Shown here in pieces: positions 26,086 to 35,323 of a DNA stretch of 64,000 bases. The position numbers were made by a program, and so were the translations under genes. The number at the start of each line of letters is the position of its first letter. Positions within the stretch are counted from its first letter, which is position 1. This stretch comes from an uncultured Mollicutes bacterium. GTDB taxonomy: Bacteria; Bacillota_I; Bacilli_A; RFN20; CAG-826. The notes beneath the pieces are model-generated. The model was given only the letters and a program-made list of their open reading frames with translations, ran no database searches and was not told the origin of the DNA. The stretch is from positions 26,079 to 90,078 of the forward strand of contig UQXJ01000002.1 of assembly GCA_900545015.1 (NCBI GenBank). The letters are read 5' to 3'.

Positions 26086-27279
26086 ATGAATATAGTAGAT
26101 AGATTTAAAAAAATAATTGCTTTTGATACAGTAAGTGATGAAAATTCATCAACTTATCCATCAACAAAAACTCAATTTGAATTTGGAAAAATGCTTGTTG
26201 AAGATTTACATGAAATTGGTGTAACAAATGCTTATCAAGACGAACATGGCGTAATTTATGGTTTTATTGATGCTAATAAAGAAAAAACAATTGGTTTAAT
26301 TGCTCATATGGATACAGCACCAACTATTGCTGGAGGAATTAAAAATCCTAGAATTATTGAAAAATATAATGGTGAAGCAATTAAATTAAATGAAAAATAC
26401 ACTATGTCACCTAGTGATTTTCCTGTTTTAAAAACAGTAGTTGGTGAAGAGCTAATGGTAACAGATGGCGAACATCTTTTAGGTGGAGATGATAAAGCTG
26501 GAATCGCTATTATTTTTGAATTTGCTAAATATTTTAATGATCACAAAGATGAATTTAATTACAATTTAGCTATTTCATTTACGTGCGATGAAGAAATTGG
26601 AAGAGGTGCTTCTAAATTTGATGTTAAAAAAATGAAAGCTGACATTGCTTATACACTTGATGGTGAATCAATTTATGAAGGAAATTTTGAAAATTTCAAT
26701 GCAGCAAGTGCTAGAGTTGTTATTAGTGGCGTCGGTGTTCATCCAGGGATGGCAAAAAATATTATGGTCAATGCTTGCTTAGTAGGCATAGATTTTAATA
26801 ACGAACTTCCTAAAGATATGATTCCATCTAAAACTGAAGGCTATGAAGGATTTATTCATCTTGATGAATTTAAAGGTGATGTTGAACACGTTGAAATGAG
26901 CTATATTTTAAGAGATCATGATAAAGAAAAACTTGAAAATAAAAAAGAATTATTAGTTAAAGCAAAAGCTGCTGCTTTAAAGAAATATCCAAAAGCTCAT
27001 ATCGAATTAATGATTAAAGATGACTATAGAAATATGAGAGATTATTTCATAAAAGATATGAAAGCAATCGAACTTATTAATAAAGCTTACATTGAATCTC
27101 ACAATAGAATTGAGTATTTACCAATTAGAGGTGGGACAGATGGAGCAACAATTACTTATATGGGACTCCCATGTCCAAACTTAGGAGTGGGCGATTTTAA
27201 TCCTCATGGTAGATTTGAATTTGTGTCTCTTACACAAATGAAAAAAATGGTTGAAATTCTTAAGTATTTATTAAAATAG
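26086..27279 (+). CDS. pepT: Peptidase T (tripeptide aminopeptidase)
   Basis: A 397-residue M20B di-zinc exopeptidase. Visible ligands: AHMDTAP at about 71-77, LGGDDKAG with the bridging Asp, DEEIGRGA with the catalytic Glu, and HPG in the lid domain; the C-terminal PIRGGTDGATIT and FNPHG are typical of PepT. It removes the N-terminal residue from tripeptides in the cytoplasm. AGGT is the ribosome site. A terminator follows. Confidence 0.95.
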   Translation: MNIVDRFKKIIAFDTVSDENSSTYPSTKTQFEFGKMLVEDLHEIGVTNAYQDEHGVIYGFIDANKEKTIGLIAHMDTAPTIAGGIKNPRIIEKYNGEAIKLNEKYTMSPSDFPVLKTVVGEELMVTDGEHLLGGDDKAGIAIIFEFAKYFNDHKDEFNYNLAISFTCDEEIGRGASKFDVKKMKADIAYTLDGESIYEGNFENFNAASARVVISGVGVHPGMAKNIMVNACLVGIDFNNELPKDMIPSKTEGYEGFIHLDEFKGDVEHVEMSYILRDHDKEKLENKKELLVKAKAAALKKYPKAHIELMIKDDYRNMRDYFIKDMKAIELINKAYIESHNRIEYLPIRGGTDGATITYMGLPCPNLGVGDFNPHGRFEFVSLTQMKKMVEILKYLLK

Positions 27280-27285
27280 TTGAGA

Positions 27286-27306
27286 TTTGCAAGGTTTTTC
27301 ACTAAA
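27286..27306 (+). repeat. Post-stop motif TTTGCARGGTTTTTCAYTAAA, copy 2
   Basis: Differs from the copy after purA (12283) at two positions in 21. It too stands directly after a stop codon and before a terminator. Confidence 0.5.
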
Positions 27307-27332
27307 AAGGGTTTAAAATAAATCCTTTTTTA
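27303..27332 (+). terminator. Terminator after pepT
   Basis: AAAAAGGGTTTA pairs with TAAATCCTTTTTT (one G-T pair) around a short loop. Confidence 0.75.
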
Positions 27333-27457
27333 AAAGGTTATTTGCTTATAAAACGTTTTAAAAAACCCAGAACTTAACTTAAAAATTAGGTGTTTAATTT
27401 TAAGAATGATTAAAACTATAAAATGTAGTAGAATAACAACGCTAAAGGAGTAAAAGT

Positions 27458-27925
27458 ATGGAAACGATTTCTTGGGATGAATATTTTATGGGTATTGCTT
27501 TATTAAGCGCAAAAAGAAGTAAAGATCCTTCTACACAAGTTGGAGCATGTATCGTTGATGAAGACAATAAAGTTGTTTCAATCGGATATAATGGCATGCC
27601 AAGAAAAGTTGATGAAAGTCAATTAACTTGGAACAAAGGTGAAGGACTTGATTCTAAATATTTATATGTTTGCCATGCTGAATTTAATGCAATTTTAAAC
27701 ACAAGAAATGGAAGTAGTTTAAAAGGATGCACAGTTTATGTTACTCTCTTCCCTTGTAATGAATGTGCAAAAGCAATTATTCAAGTTGGCATTAAAAAAG
27801 TTATTTATTTAAGTGATAAATATAAAGATTCAACAGAAACACAAGCAAGTAAGAAATTATTAACTTTAGCTGGTGTTGAATTTGAACAATATAAAGGAAG
27901 ATATAGCGAAATTTTATTAAAATAA
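27458..27925 (+). CDS. Deoxycytidylate (dCMP) deaminase
   Basis: A 155-residue zinc enzyme that deaminates dCMP to dUMP for thymidylate synthesis. Zinc ligands His73 (with Glu75, HAE) and Cys100/Cys103 (PCNEC) are present, as is the N-terminal SKDPSTQVGACIV with the GYNGMPR substrate loop. It could alternatively be a ComEB-type protein of the same family. AAAGGAG precedes the ATG. The following ecfA1 starts on the next base, so dCMP deaminase opens the ECF-truA operon. Confidence 0.93.
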   Translation: METISWDEYFMGIALLSAKRSKDPSTQVGACIVDEDNKVVSIGYNGMPRKVDESQLTWNKGEGLDSKYLYVCHAEFNAILNTRNGSSLKGCTVYVTLFPCNECAKAIIQVGIKKVIYLSDKYKDSTETQASKKLLTLAGVEFEQYKGRYSEILLK

Positions 27926-28747
27926 ATGGAAAAAGCAATTGAAGTTAGAAATTTAAATTTCTCTTACGAGGATGGTATTCCTGTACTAAAAGATGTATCG
28001 TTTGACGTCGATAAAGGCGAATATGTTACATTAATTGGTCATAATGGAAGTGGAAAATCAACACTTTCTAAACTTTTAGCATACCTTGTTGAACCTAAAA
28101 GTGGAGAAATTTTTATTAATGGTCATATTTTAAATGAAAGTTATGAACCAACTTTAAGAAAAACTTTAGGAATTGTTTTTCAAAATCCAGACAACCAATT
28201 TATCGGCTCAACGGTTGAAAGTGATATTGCATTTGGACTTGAAAATAGAGAAGTTGAAAGAGAAAAAATGATTGAACTTGTGAAGAAATATTCTGCACTT
28301 GTTAATATGGATAAATTTTTAAAAAGAGCACCAGATGAATTAAGCGGTGGTCAAAAACAACGTGTTGCTATCGCTGGAATTTTAGCTCTTGGACTAAAAA
28401 TTATTATTTTTGATGAATCTACATCAATGCTTGATCCAGAAGGCGTTGAAGATATTAAATCTTTAATATTTAAAATGAAAAAAGATGATCCTGAATTAAC
28501 TTTTATTTCAATTACTCATGATATTGAGGAAGCTTATTTAAGTGATAGAGTAATTATCTTAAATGATGGAAAGATTTTTAAAGAAGGAACCCCTAACGAA
28601 GTATTTAAAAACGAAGAAGAAATAAAAAGTATTGGCTTAGATATTCCTTTTGTATTAAAAGTTAAGAATTCTTTAAAAGAAAAAGGAATTGACGTTCCTG
28701 AATCAATAAATTCAATAGAAGGACTTGCAGAATTTATATGTCATTAA
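27926..28747 (+). CDS. ecfA1: ECF transporter ATPase EcfA1
   Basis: A 273-residue ABC ATPase. Walker A GHNGSGKST is at about 37-45, Q-loop FQNPDNQF, signature LSGGQKQRVAIA and Walker B IIIFDESTSMLD; the Asp/Glu-to-SMLDPEG ending is typical of EcfA1. With EcfA2 and EcfT it forms the shared engine for vitamin S components such as the FolT-like protein at 23446. It has no gap to the preceding gene and overlaps ecfA2 by ten bases. Confidence 0.94.
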   Translation: MEKAIEVRNLNFSYEDGIPVLKDVSFDVDKGEYVTLIGHNGSGKSTLSKLLAYLVEPKSGEIFINGHILNESYEPTLRKTLGIVFQNPDNQFIGSTVESDIAFGLENREVEREKMIELVKKYSALVNMDKFLKRAPDELSGGQKQRVAIAGILALGLKIIIFDESTSMLDPEGVEDIKSLIFKMKKDDPELTFISITHDIEEAYLSDRVIILNDGKIFKEGTPNEVFKNEEEIKSIGLDIPFVLKVKNSLKEKGIDVPESINSIEGLAEFICH

Positions 28748-29640
28748 TCGAAACAAGAAATTTAACATATATTTATGATAAAAAAGACCCTAACGGATTT
28801 GATGCATTACATGATATAAACATTCAAATTGAAAAGGGAGATTTTGTTGCAATTGTTGGAAAAACAGGCAGTGGAAAATCTACTCTTGTTCAAACTTTTA
28901 ATGCGCTTTTATTACCTACAAGTGGTGAAACTAGAGTTGAAAATTTTATTATTACTGGTGACAAAAAAAGATTAAAAAAAGAATTAAAAGAACTCCCTAT
29001 TGAAGCTCAAAAAGACAATAAGAAACTTTCGAAACTTAGGAAAAAAGTAGGAATGGTTTTTCAATTCCCAGAATATCAACTTTTTGCTGAAAATGTTTTA
29101 AAAGATGTTATGTTTGGGCCAAAGAACTTTGGATTAAGTGAAGAAGAAGCTAAAAAGAAATCAATTGAAGCTTTAAAAAGCGTTGGTTTAAACGAAAAAT
29201 ATTATCAAAAATCTCCTTTCGAATTAAGTGGAGGAGAAAAACGTAGAGTTGCTATTGCTGGAATTTTAGCAAGTGAACCTGAAGTTTTAATTCTTGATGA
29301 GCCTACAGCTGGACTTGATCCAATTGGTAAAAGAGAAATCATGGAACTTATTAAAAAATATCATGAAAGTGGAGACAAAACTATTATTGTTGTCACTCAT
29401 GATATGGATATAGTTTTAAATTATGCTAAGAAAGTTATTGTTTTAAGTGACTCTAAACTTATTGAAACTTTAACTCCTAGTGAGCTTTTTAATACACATG
29501 ATTTAACTAATTATTCATTAGAGATTCCAACTATCTATAAATTTAAGAACTTACTAAAAAGTAATGGATTTGCAGGGTTTTTGGATGATAAAAACGATTT
29601 TAACTCAATAATTGATGAGATTACGAGGGTGAAAAAATGA
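28738..29640 (+). CDS. ecfA2: ECF transporter ATPase EcfA2
   Basis: A 300-residue ABC ATPase with Walker A GKTGSGKST, an inserted charged segment (about residues 78-103), Q-loop FQFPEYQLF typical of EcfA2, signature LSGGEKRRVAIA and Walker B VLILDEPTAGLDP. It pairs with EcfA1. Its TGA overlaps the ecfT start (ATGA). Confidence 0.94.
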   Translation: MSLIETRNLTYIYDKKDPNGFDALHDINIQIEKGDFVAIVGKTGSGKSTLVQTFNALLLPTSGETRVENFIITGDKKRLKKELKELPIEAQKDNKKLSKLRKKVGMVFQFPEYQLFAENVLKDVMFGPKNFGLSEEEAKKKSIEALKSVGLNEKYYQKSPFELSGGEKRRVAIAGILASEPEVLILDEPTAGLDPIGKREIMELIKKYHESGDKTIIVVTHDMDIVLNYAKKVIVLSDSKLIETLTPSELFNTHDLTNYSLEIPTIYKFKNLLKSNGFAGFLDDKNDFNSIIDEITRVKK

Positions 29641-30527
29641 GCAATGTATTTGGACAACTAACACATTACAACACCGTAATTCATCGTATTGATGCACGTG
29701 TTAAATTCTTTGGCTTAATCGCTTTAATGGTGGTTTGCTTTTTAAATTATGGAAATTATGCAAATCGTTTTATTATTCTCGGCGCATTAGCATTAATTAT
29801 TTATATCATCATGCTTTTAGGAAAAGTTTCACTTTTATCTCTTCTTAAAAACTTAAAAGGACTTTGGATAATGATGATATTTTTACTCATAATATTTGTT
29901 TTTGTTCCTTCTAGAACTGGTTCAACTGATTCATATCATGAAATGTTTCGTTTTAACGATAATTACATTATTTATTGGGAAGGATTATTCCAAACACTTC
30001 ATGTCTTTTTAAGACTTGTTTTAATGGTTGCTTTAACTTTAATTTTAACTTCAACAACTGAACCAATGGATATAACTTACGCACTTGAATGGTATTTATA
30101 TCCTTTAAAATTATTAAAGTTCCCAACTCAAATCATAACAATGATTATTTCACTTGCTTTAAGATTTATTCCAACACTTTTAGGTGAATCTCAAAAGATT
30201 ATGAAAGCTCAAAAAAGTAGAGGCGTTGATTATGATAGAGGTTTTTTAAGCCAAAAAATTAAAAGTATTACAACTTTAATTGTCCCTTTACTTATTAGTT
30301 GTTTCTCAAAATCAACAGAATTATCTCTAGCAATGGTCGCTAGAGGTTATGATCCATATGCGAAAAGAACAAGTTATAAAATTTTAAAATTTAGAAAATA
30401 TGATGCTTTTGCTCTCACCTTCATTTTGATAATTTTAGCGACCTTCATCACTTTAAGCTGCTTAGCAATTTATTATCCAGGTGCAGATAATTTCTTAAAA
30501 TTATTTTTTGGAATTGAGGCTTTTTAA
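29637..30527 (+). CDS. ecfT: ECF transporter transmembrane protein EcfT
   Basis: A 296-residue CbiQ/EcfT-type membrane protein with helices in the N-terminal and last parts and the two coupling helices carrying MKAQKSRGVDYD and MVARGYDP, the A-x-R-G signatures that contact EcfA1 and EcfA2. HRIDARVKF near the N-terminus is also typical. It completes the ECF engine. Confidence 0.94.
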   Translation: MSNVFGQLTHYNTVIHRIDARVKFFGLIALMVVCFLNYGNYANRFIILGALALIIYIIMLLGKVSLLSLLKNLKGLWIMMIFLLIIFVFVPSRTGSTDSYHEMFRFNDNYIIYWEGLFQTLHVFLRLVLMVALTLILTSTTEPMDITYALEWYLYPLKLLKFPTQIITMIISLALRFIPTLLGESQKIMKAQKSRGVDYDRGFLSQKIKSITTLIVPLLISCFSKSTELSLAMVARGYDPYAKRTSYKILKFRKYDAFALTFILIILATFITLSCLAIYYPGADNFLKLFFGIEAF

Positions 30528-31256
30528 ATGAGATATTTACTTTGCTTTTCTTATGATGGAACTGACTTTTATGGATATGCAAAGCAAGTCAATACGCTTA
30601 CAATTCAAGGCGAAGTTGAAGAAAAATTATCTTTAATTTTTAATGAAGAAATTAAGATTAATGCAAGTGGAAGAACTGATAAAGGCGTACACGCTTATAA
30701 TCAATACGCACACTTTGATAGCGATAAAGAAATTAATGTAGAAAAACTAACTTATTCATTAAATAAGCTTCTAAATAAAGGCATTTTTGTGAAATATGTG
30801 AAAACTGTTGATAACGATTTTCATTCAAGATTTAACGCAAAATGCAAAATTTATGAATACAAAATCAAGGTTAATAACTACTTACCTTTTGAAAGAAATT
30901 ATGTTTATTTTTTTAAAAATCTAAATTTAAATAAAATTGAAGAAGCTTCAAAATTATTTATTGGCGAACATTCATTTAAAAATTTTACGAGTAAACCTGA
31001 TGATGAAAATAATTTCGTTAGGAACATTTTTGATATCAAAATAATTCACGAAGGAGATTATTGTTTTCTAGATTTTTTAGGTGATGGATTTATGAGATAT
31101 GAAATTCGAAAAATCGTAGGTTCTCTCATTGCTTATGCAACTGATAAAATTGATTTAAAAACTCTAAAAGAGTATTTAGACAAAAGTGAAAGAGATATAA
31201 TCAACTTCCAAGCACCTAGCCAAGGCCTTTATTTAAAAGACGTAATTTATAAATAA
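30528..31256 (+). CDS. truA: tRNA pseudouridine synthase A
   Basis: A 242-residue enzyme that makes pseudouridine at positions 38-40 of tRNA. The catalytic Asp lies in ASGRTDKGVHA; the start LLCFSYDGTDFYGYAKQ and the late GDGFMRYEIRKIVG are standard. Its ATG follows the ecfT stop directly, an arrangement found in many Firmicutes. Confidence 0.95.
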   Translation: MRYLLCFSYDGTDFYGYAKQVNTLTIQGEVEEKLSLIFNEEIKINASGRTDKGVHAYNQYAHFDSDKEINVEKLTYSLNKLLNKGIFVKYVKTVDNDFHSRFNAKCKIYEYKIKVNNYLPFERNYVYFFKNLNLNKIEEASKLFIGEHSFKNFTSKPDDENNFVRNIFDIKIIHEGDYCFLDFLGDGFMRYEIRKIVGSLIAYATDKIDLKTLKEYLDKSERDIINFQAPSQGLYLKDVIYK

Positions 31257-31333
31257 ACGCAATTAAAATTCAAAAATATTGAGGATACTACTTAAAAGTA
31301 GTAAAATAATTCCATTAAAGGAGATTTTTTAGT

Positions 31334-32038
31334 ATGGGTAGACATTTTGAAGTCAGAGCCGCATCTATGGCAGCAACTGCAAAGAAAAAAAGTGCAATTT
31401 ACATGCGTGCATCTAAAGAAATTTATATGGCCGCAAAAAGAGGTGTCCCTGATCCAAACTCCAATCTTGCTTTAAGAGCAGCAATTGATAAATATAGAAA
31501 ACAATGTCCAAAAGATGTTATTGATAGAGCAATTAAAAAAGCTCAAGGTGGCGATGCTACTAACTATATTGAAGGAAGATATGAAGCATATGGACCAGCA
31601 GGTTCTTACATTATTATTGACACATTAACTGATAACTCAAATAGAGCTTTAGTTAACGTAAGAACAATTATTACAAAAAAAGGTGGTCACTTAGGTGATG
31701 TATCTTATAACTTCGAACAAGTTGGAATCTTAGATTTTAAATTTGATGGAACAGTTGAAAACTTAGAAGAAATGTTAATCTTAGGTGATGTTGATGTTAA
31801 AGAAATCACTGTTGAAGATGGCGTTGCTGAAGTTATCGTTGAACCAAGTGCATTTGCGAAAGCAAAAGAAGTTTTAGCAGATAACGGAATTACTGAATTT
31901 GAAGCTGCAGAAGTTACAATGAAGGCAAATGATCCAATTACACTCGAAGGCGAAGAATTAAGAAAATTCCAAGAATTATTAGATATGCTTGATGATTGTG
32001 AAGATGTTCAAGCAGTTTATCACAACGTATCACTTTAA
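31334..32038 (+). CDS. YebC/PmpR-family protein
   Basis: A 234-residue member of the YebC family, which groups DNA-binding regulators (PmpR) and, in recent work, factors that ease translation of proline stretches. The first 30 residues lack the usual GHSKW start but keep the K-K-S-A-I-Y-M-R-A-S-K-E-I segment; PDPNSNLALRAAIDKYR and IEGRYEAYGPAGSYIIIDTLTDN are family-typical. AAAGGAG is the ribosome site. Confidence 0.9.
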   Translation: MGRHFEVRAASMAATAKKKSAIYMRASKEIYMAAKRGVPDPNSNLALRAAIDKYRKQCPKDVIDRAIKKAQGGDATNYIEGRYEAYGPAGSYIIIDTLTDNSNRALVNVRTIITKKGGHLGDVSYNFEQVGILDFKFDGTVENLEEMLILGDVDVKEITVEDGVAEVIVEPSAFAKAKEVLADNGITEFEAAEVTMKANDPITLEGEELRKFQELLDMLDDCEDVQAVYHNVSL

Positions 32039-32067
32039 TTTGCGCATAAGCGAAAGGAGTTATGACT

Positions 32068-32343
32068 ATGGCAGAAGTTAAAAAAGTAACTAAAAAGGCT
32101 GTAGAAGCAAAAGAAACAAAAGACGTTAAAAAGGCAGCTCCTAAAAAGAAAAAAGTTTATCACCTTAAAAAAGTTGATGGTAAATGGGAAGTTATTCTTA
32201 AAGAAGGAGAAAAAGTCATTAAGAAATTTGATACTAAAGAAGAAGCAATGGCATATTGTGAAGTTTTAGTTAAGAATCAAGATGGCACACTTCTTGTTCA
32301 TGCATCAAAAGGAAAATCAAAAGGTAGATTTATTAAATCATAA
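32068..32343 (+). CDS. DUF2188-like small basic protein
   Basis: A 91-residue protein in two parts: a Lys/Ala-rich N-terminal tail (KAAPKKKK) like histone-H1-type tails, and a compact domain with VYHLKKVDGKWEVILKEGEKVIKKFDTKEEAM, which is the DUF2188 pattern (a strand-strand-helix that takes W-x-V and F-x-T-K-x-E-A). I chose the ATG at 32068 because AAGGAG (32054-32059) is eight bases before it and only two before the ATG at 32062. The basic tail suggests nucleic-acid binding, but this is inference. Confidence 0.75.
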   Translation: MAEVKKVTKKAVEAKETKDVKKAAPKKKKVYHLKKVDGKWEVILKEGEKVIKKFDTKEEAMAYCEVLVKNQDGTLLVHASKGKSKGRFIKS

Positions 32344-32354
32344 GGATTAAAAAT

Positions 32355-32777
32355 ATGTTGATTGATAATATTAAAAAAGAAAAGCTAATAGCTTTTAAGA
32401 ATAAGGATAACAACAAAAGAGCAGTTCTTGAAATTGTTATCAATAAATATATGATTGCTGGTTATGAAGCAAAAGCTAGTGGGAAAGAACTTAGTGATGC
32501 TGATTTAATCAAAATCATCTCTAAAACACTTAAAGAATTGGAAGAAGAAAAAGCAAGCTACGAAAAAGCAAATAGAGTTGATACAGTAAATGATATCAAT
32601 GCTCAAATTGAAGTTTTAAGTGCTTATCTTCCTAAATTAATGTCTGAAGAAGAAATTAAAAATGTTATTCTTTCTTTAGAAGATAAGAGCGTACCTGCTG
32701 TTATGAAACATTTTAAAACAAATTATAACGGCAAATGCGATATGGCTCTTGTAAATAAAGTATTAAAGAGTTTATAA
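32355..32777 (+). CDS. GatB/YqeY-domain protein
   Basis: A 140-residue stand-alone YqeY domain, related to the tRNA-binding tail of GatB. It shows the helical start MLIDNIKKEKLIAFKNKDN, the EKASYEKANRVDTVND segment, and the C-terminal AVMKHFKTNYNGKCDMALVNKVLK. Precise role is unknown; it is usually co-transcribed with rpsU or nearby core genes. It closes the yebC group. Confidence 0.88.
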   Translation: MLIDNIKKEKLIAFKNKDNNKRAVLEIVINKYMIAGYEAKASGKELSDADLIKIISKTLKELEEEKASYEKANRVDTVNDINAQIEVLSAYLPKLMSEEEIKNVILSLEDKSVPAVMKHFKTNYNGKCDMALVNKVLKSL

Positions 32778-32804
32778 TTTATAGGCTTGTTTCAAGCCTA
32801 TAAA
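32778..32804 (+). terminator. Perfect 12-bp hairpin between the YqeY gene and tRNA-Trp
   Basis: TTTATAGGCTTG-TTT-CAAGCCTATAAA directly after the stop and four bases before the tRNA. There is no T run, so it may be a processing or stability element for a message that runs into the tRNA. Confidence 0.5.
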
Positions 32805-32808
32805 CAAT

Positions 32809-32882
32809 GGGGATTTAGTTTAATGGTAGAGCAGCGGTCTCCAAAACCGTTGATAAGGGTTCGATTCCTTTAATCCCCGCCA
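32809..32882 (+). tRNA. tRNA-Trp (anticodon CCA)
   Basis: A 74-base cloverleaf: GGGGATT/AATCCCC acceptor, CGGT/ACCG anticodon stem around CTCCAAA (CCA), T-arm GGTTCGATTCC, encoded CCA. The CCA anticodon reads only UGG, which agrees with UGA being a stop here. Confidence 0.95.
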
Positions 32883-32896
32883 TTAATTGAACAAAT

Positions 32897-32927
32897 GACA
32901 ATGCGGTAGAAAGTATTGTCTTTTTTT
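32897..32927 (+). terminator. Terminator after tRNA-Trp
   Basis: GACAAT...ATTGTC stem followed by T7. Confidence 0.65.
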
Positions 32928-33233
32928 ATGCCTAAACTAAACTTTTTGTTGTTTAAATATGTTAGCGATGCATACGTCAAAATATTATACGTATAAGAAT
33001 AAAAGAAAAAATCAGTTTTGTTTTAACTTAGTACTATAATTTCTGACGATCTTTTTTGTCATTCCGCCATTTTTCGCCAGTGAGATTTCAACCCATTTTT
33101 AATACTTTTAGAATATGGTAATAGATTATCAATTGGCTCTTTATTTATTTTTGATATGTAAATAATAATCTTTATAAATTTAGTTCAATTTAATTATTGA
33201 AATGTAATTAAATAATATTATGAATCTTTTAAC
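32928..33233. other. Gene-free spacer at the start of the accessory island
   Basis: No intact gene. On the minus strand, 33059-33141 reads as a short peptide (EPIDNLLPYSKSIKNG..., ending in TGA) that faintly resembles the C-terminus of an IS66-type transposase; this may be an eroded insertion sequence. The rest shows nothing I can name. Confidence 0.3.
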
Positions 33234-33329
33234 AAAACTCCCTTGAATTTTCTTATAAAAAAAACAAAACTCCCTTTATATTTCTTAAATTTTATTGAAA
33301 ACTCCATTGAATTTTCTTAAAATACAATT
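33234..33329 (+). repeat. Three 32-bp direct repeats before the first DUF4143 ATPase
   Basis: AAAACTCC begins at 33234, 33266 and 33298, exactly 32 bp apart. Each unit has about 22 conserved bases (AAAACTCC, then a TTGAATTTTCTTA-like end) and about 10 variable A/T bases. The third copy fills the spacer between the -35 and -10 boxes of the ATPase promoter. Confidence 0.8.
33295..33323 (+). promoter_or_regulatory. Promoter of the first DUF4143 ATPase, overlapping repeat 3
   Basis: TTGAAA (33295-33300), 17 bases, TAAAAT (33318-33323). The repeat core lies between the two boxes, so a protein bound there would block polymerase. Confidence 0.55.
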
Positions 33330-33369
33330 AGAAATACGTTTGGCAATAATATAAGAGAGGTTGATAACT

Positions 33370-34725
33370 ATGTATTTTAGAAGAAAAATTGATTCAAAAT
33401 TATATACATGGCTTAATAATGAAGATAGAAGTCCTGCATTGGTTGTTGGTATAAGACAATGCGGAAAAACAGAAACTATAAGACAGTTTGTTACTCAAAA
33501 TGGGTATCAAATCGTAGAAATAAATTTTTGGACCAATCCAGATTTTAGATTAGATTTTGAAGGTAAATTAGACGTAGATACTATAATTTCTAATCTCTCA
33601 CTTAGGTTTCCTAATATAGATTTTAATCCTAAAAAAATAATATTATTCTTTGATGAAATTCAGGATTGTCCTAGAGCAAGACTATCATTTAAGAACTTTA
33701 AAGTAGATGGCAGATATATTGTTATTGGTAGTGGTTCGTATTTAGGCATTAATGGTTATGTCATTGGAGATTCTACGCCTACACCTACTGGGTATGAAGA
33801 TGTTTTTCATATGAAAACAATGGATTTTGAAGAATTTTTATGGGCTTTAGGATATAAAGAAGAACAAATTAATTTTTTGTATGAGCGCTTTATTAATAGA
33901 AACGCAATACCATTAAACATGTATAACTTATATAAAGATATTTTCAATAAATATTTGTGCATTGGCGGATTTCCTAAAGTAGTTAAGGAATATATAAAAA
34001 CTAATAAGATTATAGATGCATTCAAGGTATTAAATAGCACTGTATTTGACATGAAGATTGATTTTGGTAGAAGAATGAGCAATAGTGGTAGTCCTGTGTT
34101 TAAAGCTGCTGAAGTATCAAGAATTCAGAATGTATTTGACCTAATTCCAACATTTCTTGCTAAAAAGAATAAAAGATTTATTGTTTCTAAAGTGCAAGGT
34201 GGAACTCAATATGATAAAAATGATGCTATTGAATATTTAAAACAAGCTCATATTGTTCAAAAAGTTTATAACGTAGAAGCACCTTCATTACCATTACAGG
34301 GTATGCGAATTGAATCACAATTTAAATTATTTCCTGAGGATATTGGAATTGTTTCTGCTATGTATGGATTAGATTTTGTAGCAGCAGTAAATAGAGGAGA
34401 ATTAGGACAAGGCAAGGGAGCGTTATATGAAGCATTAGTGTTTGACGGATTAAGCAAAGCTGACATTGAGCCGTTTTATTTTGCTAAGAAAAGCGGCTTA
34501 GAAATAGATTTTGTAATTTCTTATGGTGGCTATGCTACTTTAGTTGAGGCTAAAGCTAAAAATGGTAATACTAAGTCTAGTAAAACGGTTATGAGTCATC
34601 CTGAACACTATGGCAAAACTAAACTTATAAAAATTGGCGATTACAATATTGGTGGTAATGATGATATGGTCACGATACCACATTATCTTGTGTTTATATT
34701 AGGCAAACTTAAATACGATTTTTAA
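33370..34725 (+). CDS. AAA+ ATPase with DUF4143 C-terminal domain (ATPase 1)
   Basis: A 451-residue protein. The N-terminal AAA_14 domain has Walker A GIRQCGKTE (about 27-35) and Walker B IILFFDEIQD; the fold continues with YIVIGSGSYLG (sensor). The C-terminal DUF4143 part ends in a PD-(D/E)XK-like core: LEIDFVISYGG then LVEAKAKNG (D...E-x-K). The cellular job of this family is unknown; it is often found in mobile or defence-like neighbourhoods. I chose ATG 33370 (AGAGAGG ten bases upstream) over TTG 33361. A mutated partial copy lies at 37000. Confidence 0.88.
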   Translation: MYFRRKIDSKLYTWLNNEDRSPALVVGIRQCGKTETIRQFVTQNGYQIVEINFWTNPDFRLDFEGKLDVDTIISNLSLRFPNIDFNPKKIILFFDEIQDCPRARLSFKNFKVDGRYIVIGSGSYLGINGYVIGDSTPTPTGYEDVFHMKTMDFEEFLWALGYKEEQINFLYERFINRNAIPLNMYNLYKDIFNKYLCIGGFPKVVKEYIKTNKIIDAFKVLNSTVFDMKIDFGRRMSNSGSPVFKAAEVSRIQNVFDLIPTFLAKKNKRFIVSKVQGGTQYDKNDAIEYLKQAHIVQKVYNVEAPSLPLQGMRIESQFKLFPEDIGIVSAMYGLDFVAAVNRGELGQGKGALYEALVFDGLSKADIEPFYFAKKSGLEIDFVISYGGYATLVEAKAKNGNTKSSKTVMSHPEHYGKTKLIKIGDYNIGGNDDMVTIPHYLVFILGKLKYDF

Positions 34726-35323
34726 TATCATTCAACACCTAATAAATAAATCTTACCTATTTACCAATAAATGAAATACTGATCATGAGAAAATAAGTTT
34801 AGCCAATTGATTTTAACTTGTTTATTTTAAGATTATGTGTGAAGATTTAAATACAACGAAATATACGATGAAGGCTATAAAAGCAAAAAAGGGATAACTA
34901 TAACTACAATATTTACATTATTGATAACAATAATATCTAGTTTTTATTGATTTTATCTTTTAATTATAATCGTATATAATCTTCCTAAAATTAAACCCAT
35001 AAAATAAAATAAAAGGTGCGTCATAAGGACTGAAAGGTACATTATATATATCAACATAATCGGAACCTCCATTTGAAGCGAGTAATGGTATTTCGTCAAA
35101 CGTTCTATTGCAATTAACAGGTGATATTAAGCATTTTATATTTAAAGTAGATGTGTTTATCTTTTTGAATTATTCTATTATCCTTTATATATCTTTGTTT
35201 TGCGAATTATAACAATCAGGAGTTTGCGTGATAATAGTTTTCAATTAAATCATCAATTGTTCCAATAGTGGTAATTATAGTTTTAAATATAAACTATACA
35301 CTTTTTACATTGTTAATAAAATT
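34726..35323. other. Gene-free spacer with eroded coding traces
   Basis: No intact gene. The first 85 bases are also duplicated after the ATPase remnant near 37190. On the minus strand 34960-35169 stays open for about 70 codons without a start (includes NGGSDYVDIYNVPFSPYDAPF), and 35214-35260 reads TIDDLIENYYHANS, which recalls the central helix of type I restriction specificity subunits. I take these as possible remains of a restriction-type gene; support is weak. Confidence 0.3.

Noticed and set aside
29567..29584. Fourth copy of the post-stop motif (TTTGCAGGGTTTTT) inside ecfA2
   Set aside because: It is coding sequence (GFAGFL) within an intact conserved gene; likely chance.
33234..33329. 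CRISPR array
   Set aside because: Only three copies, imperfect units, spacers of about 10 A/T bases, and no cas genes. The units lie in a promoter.
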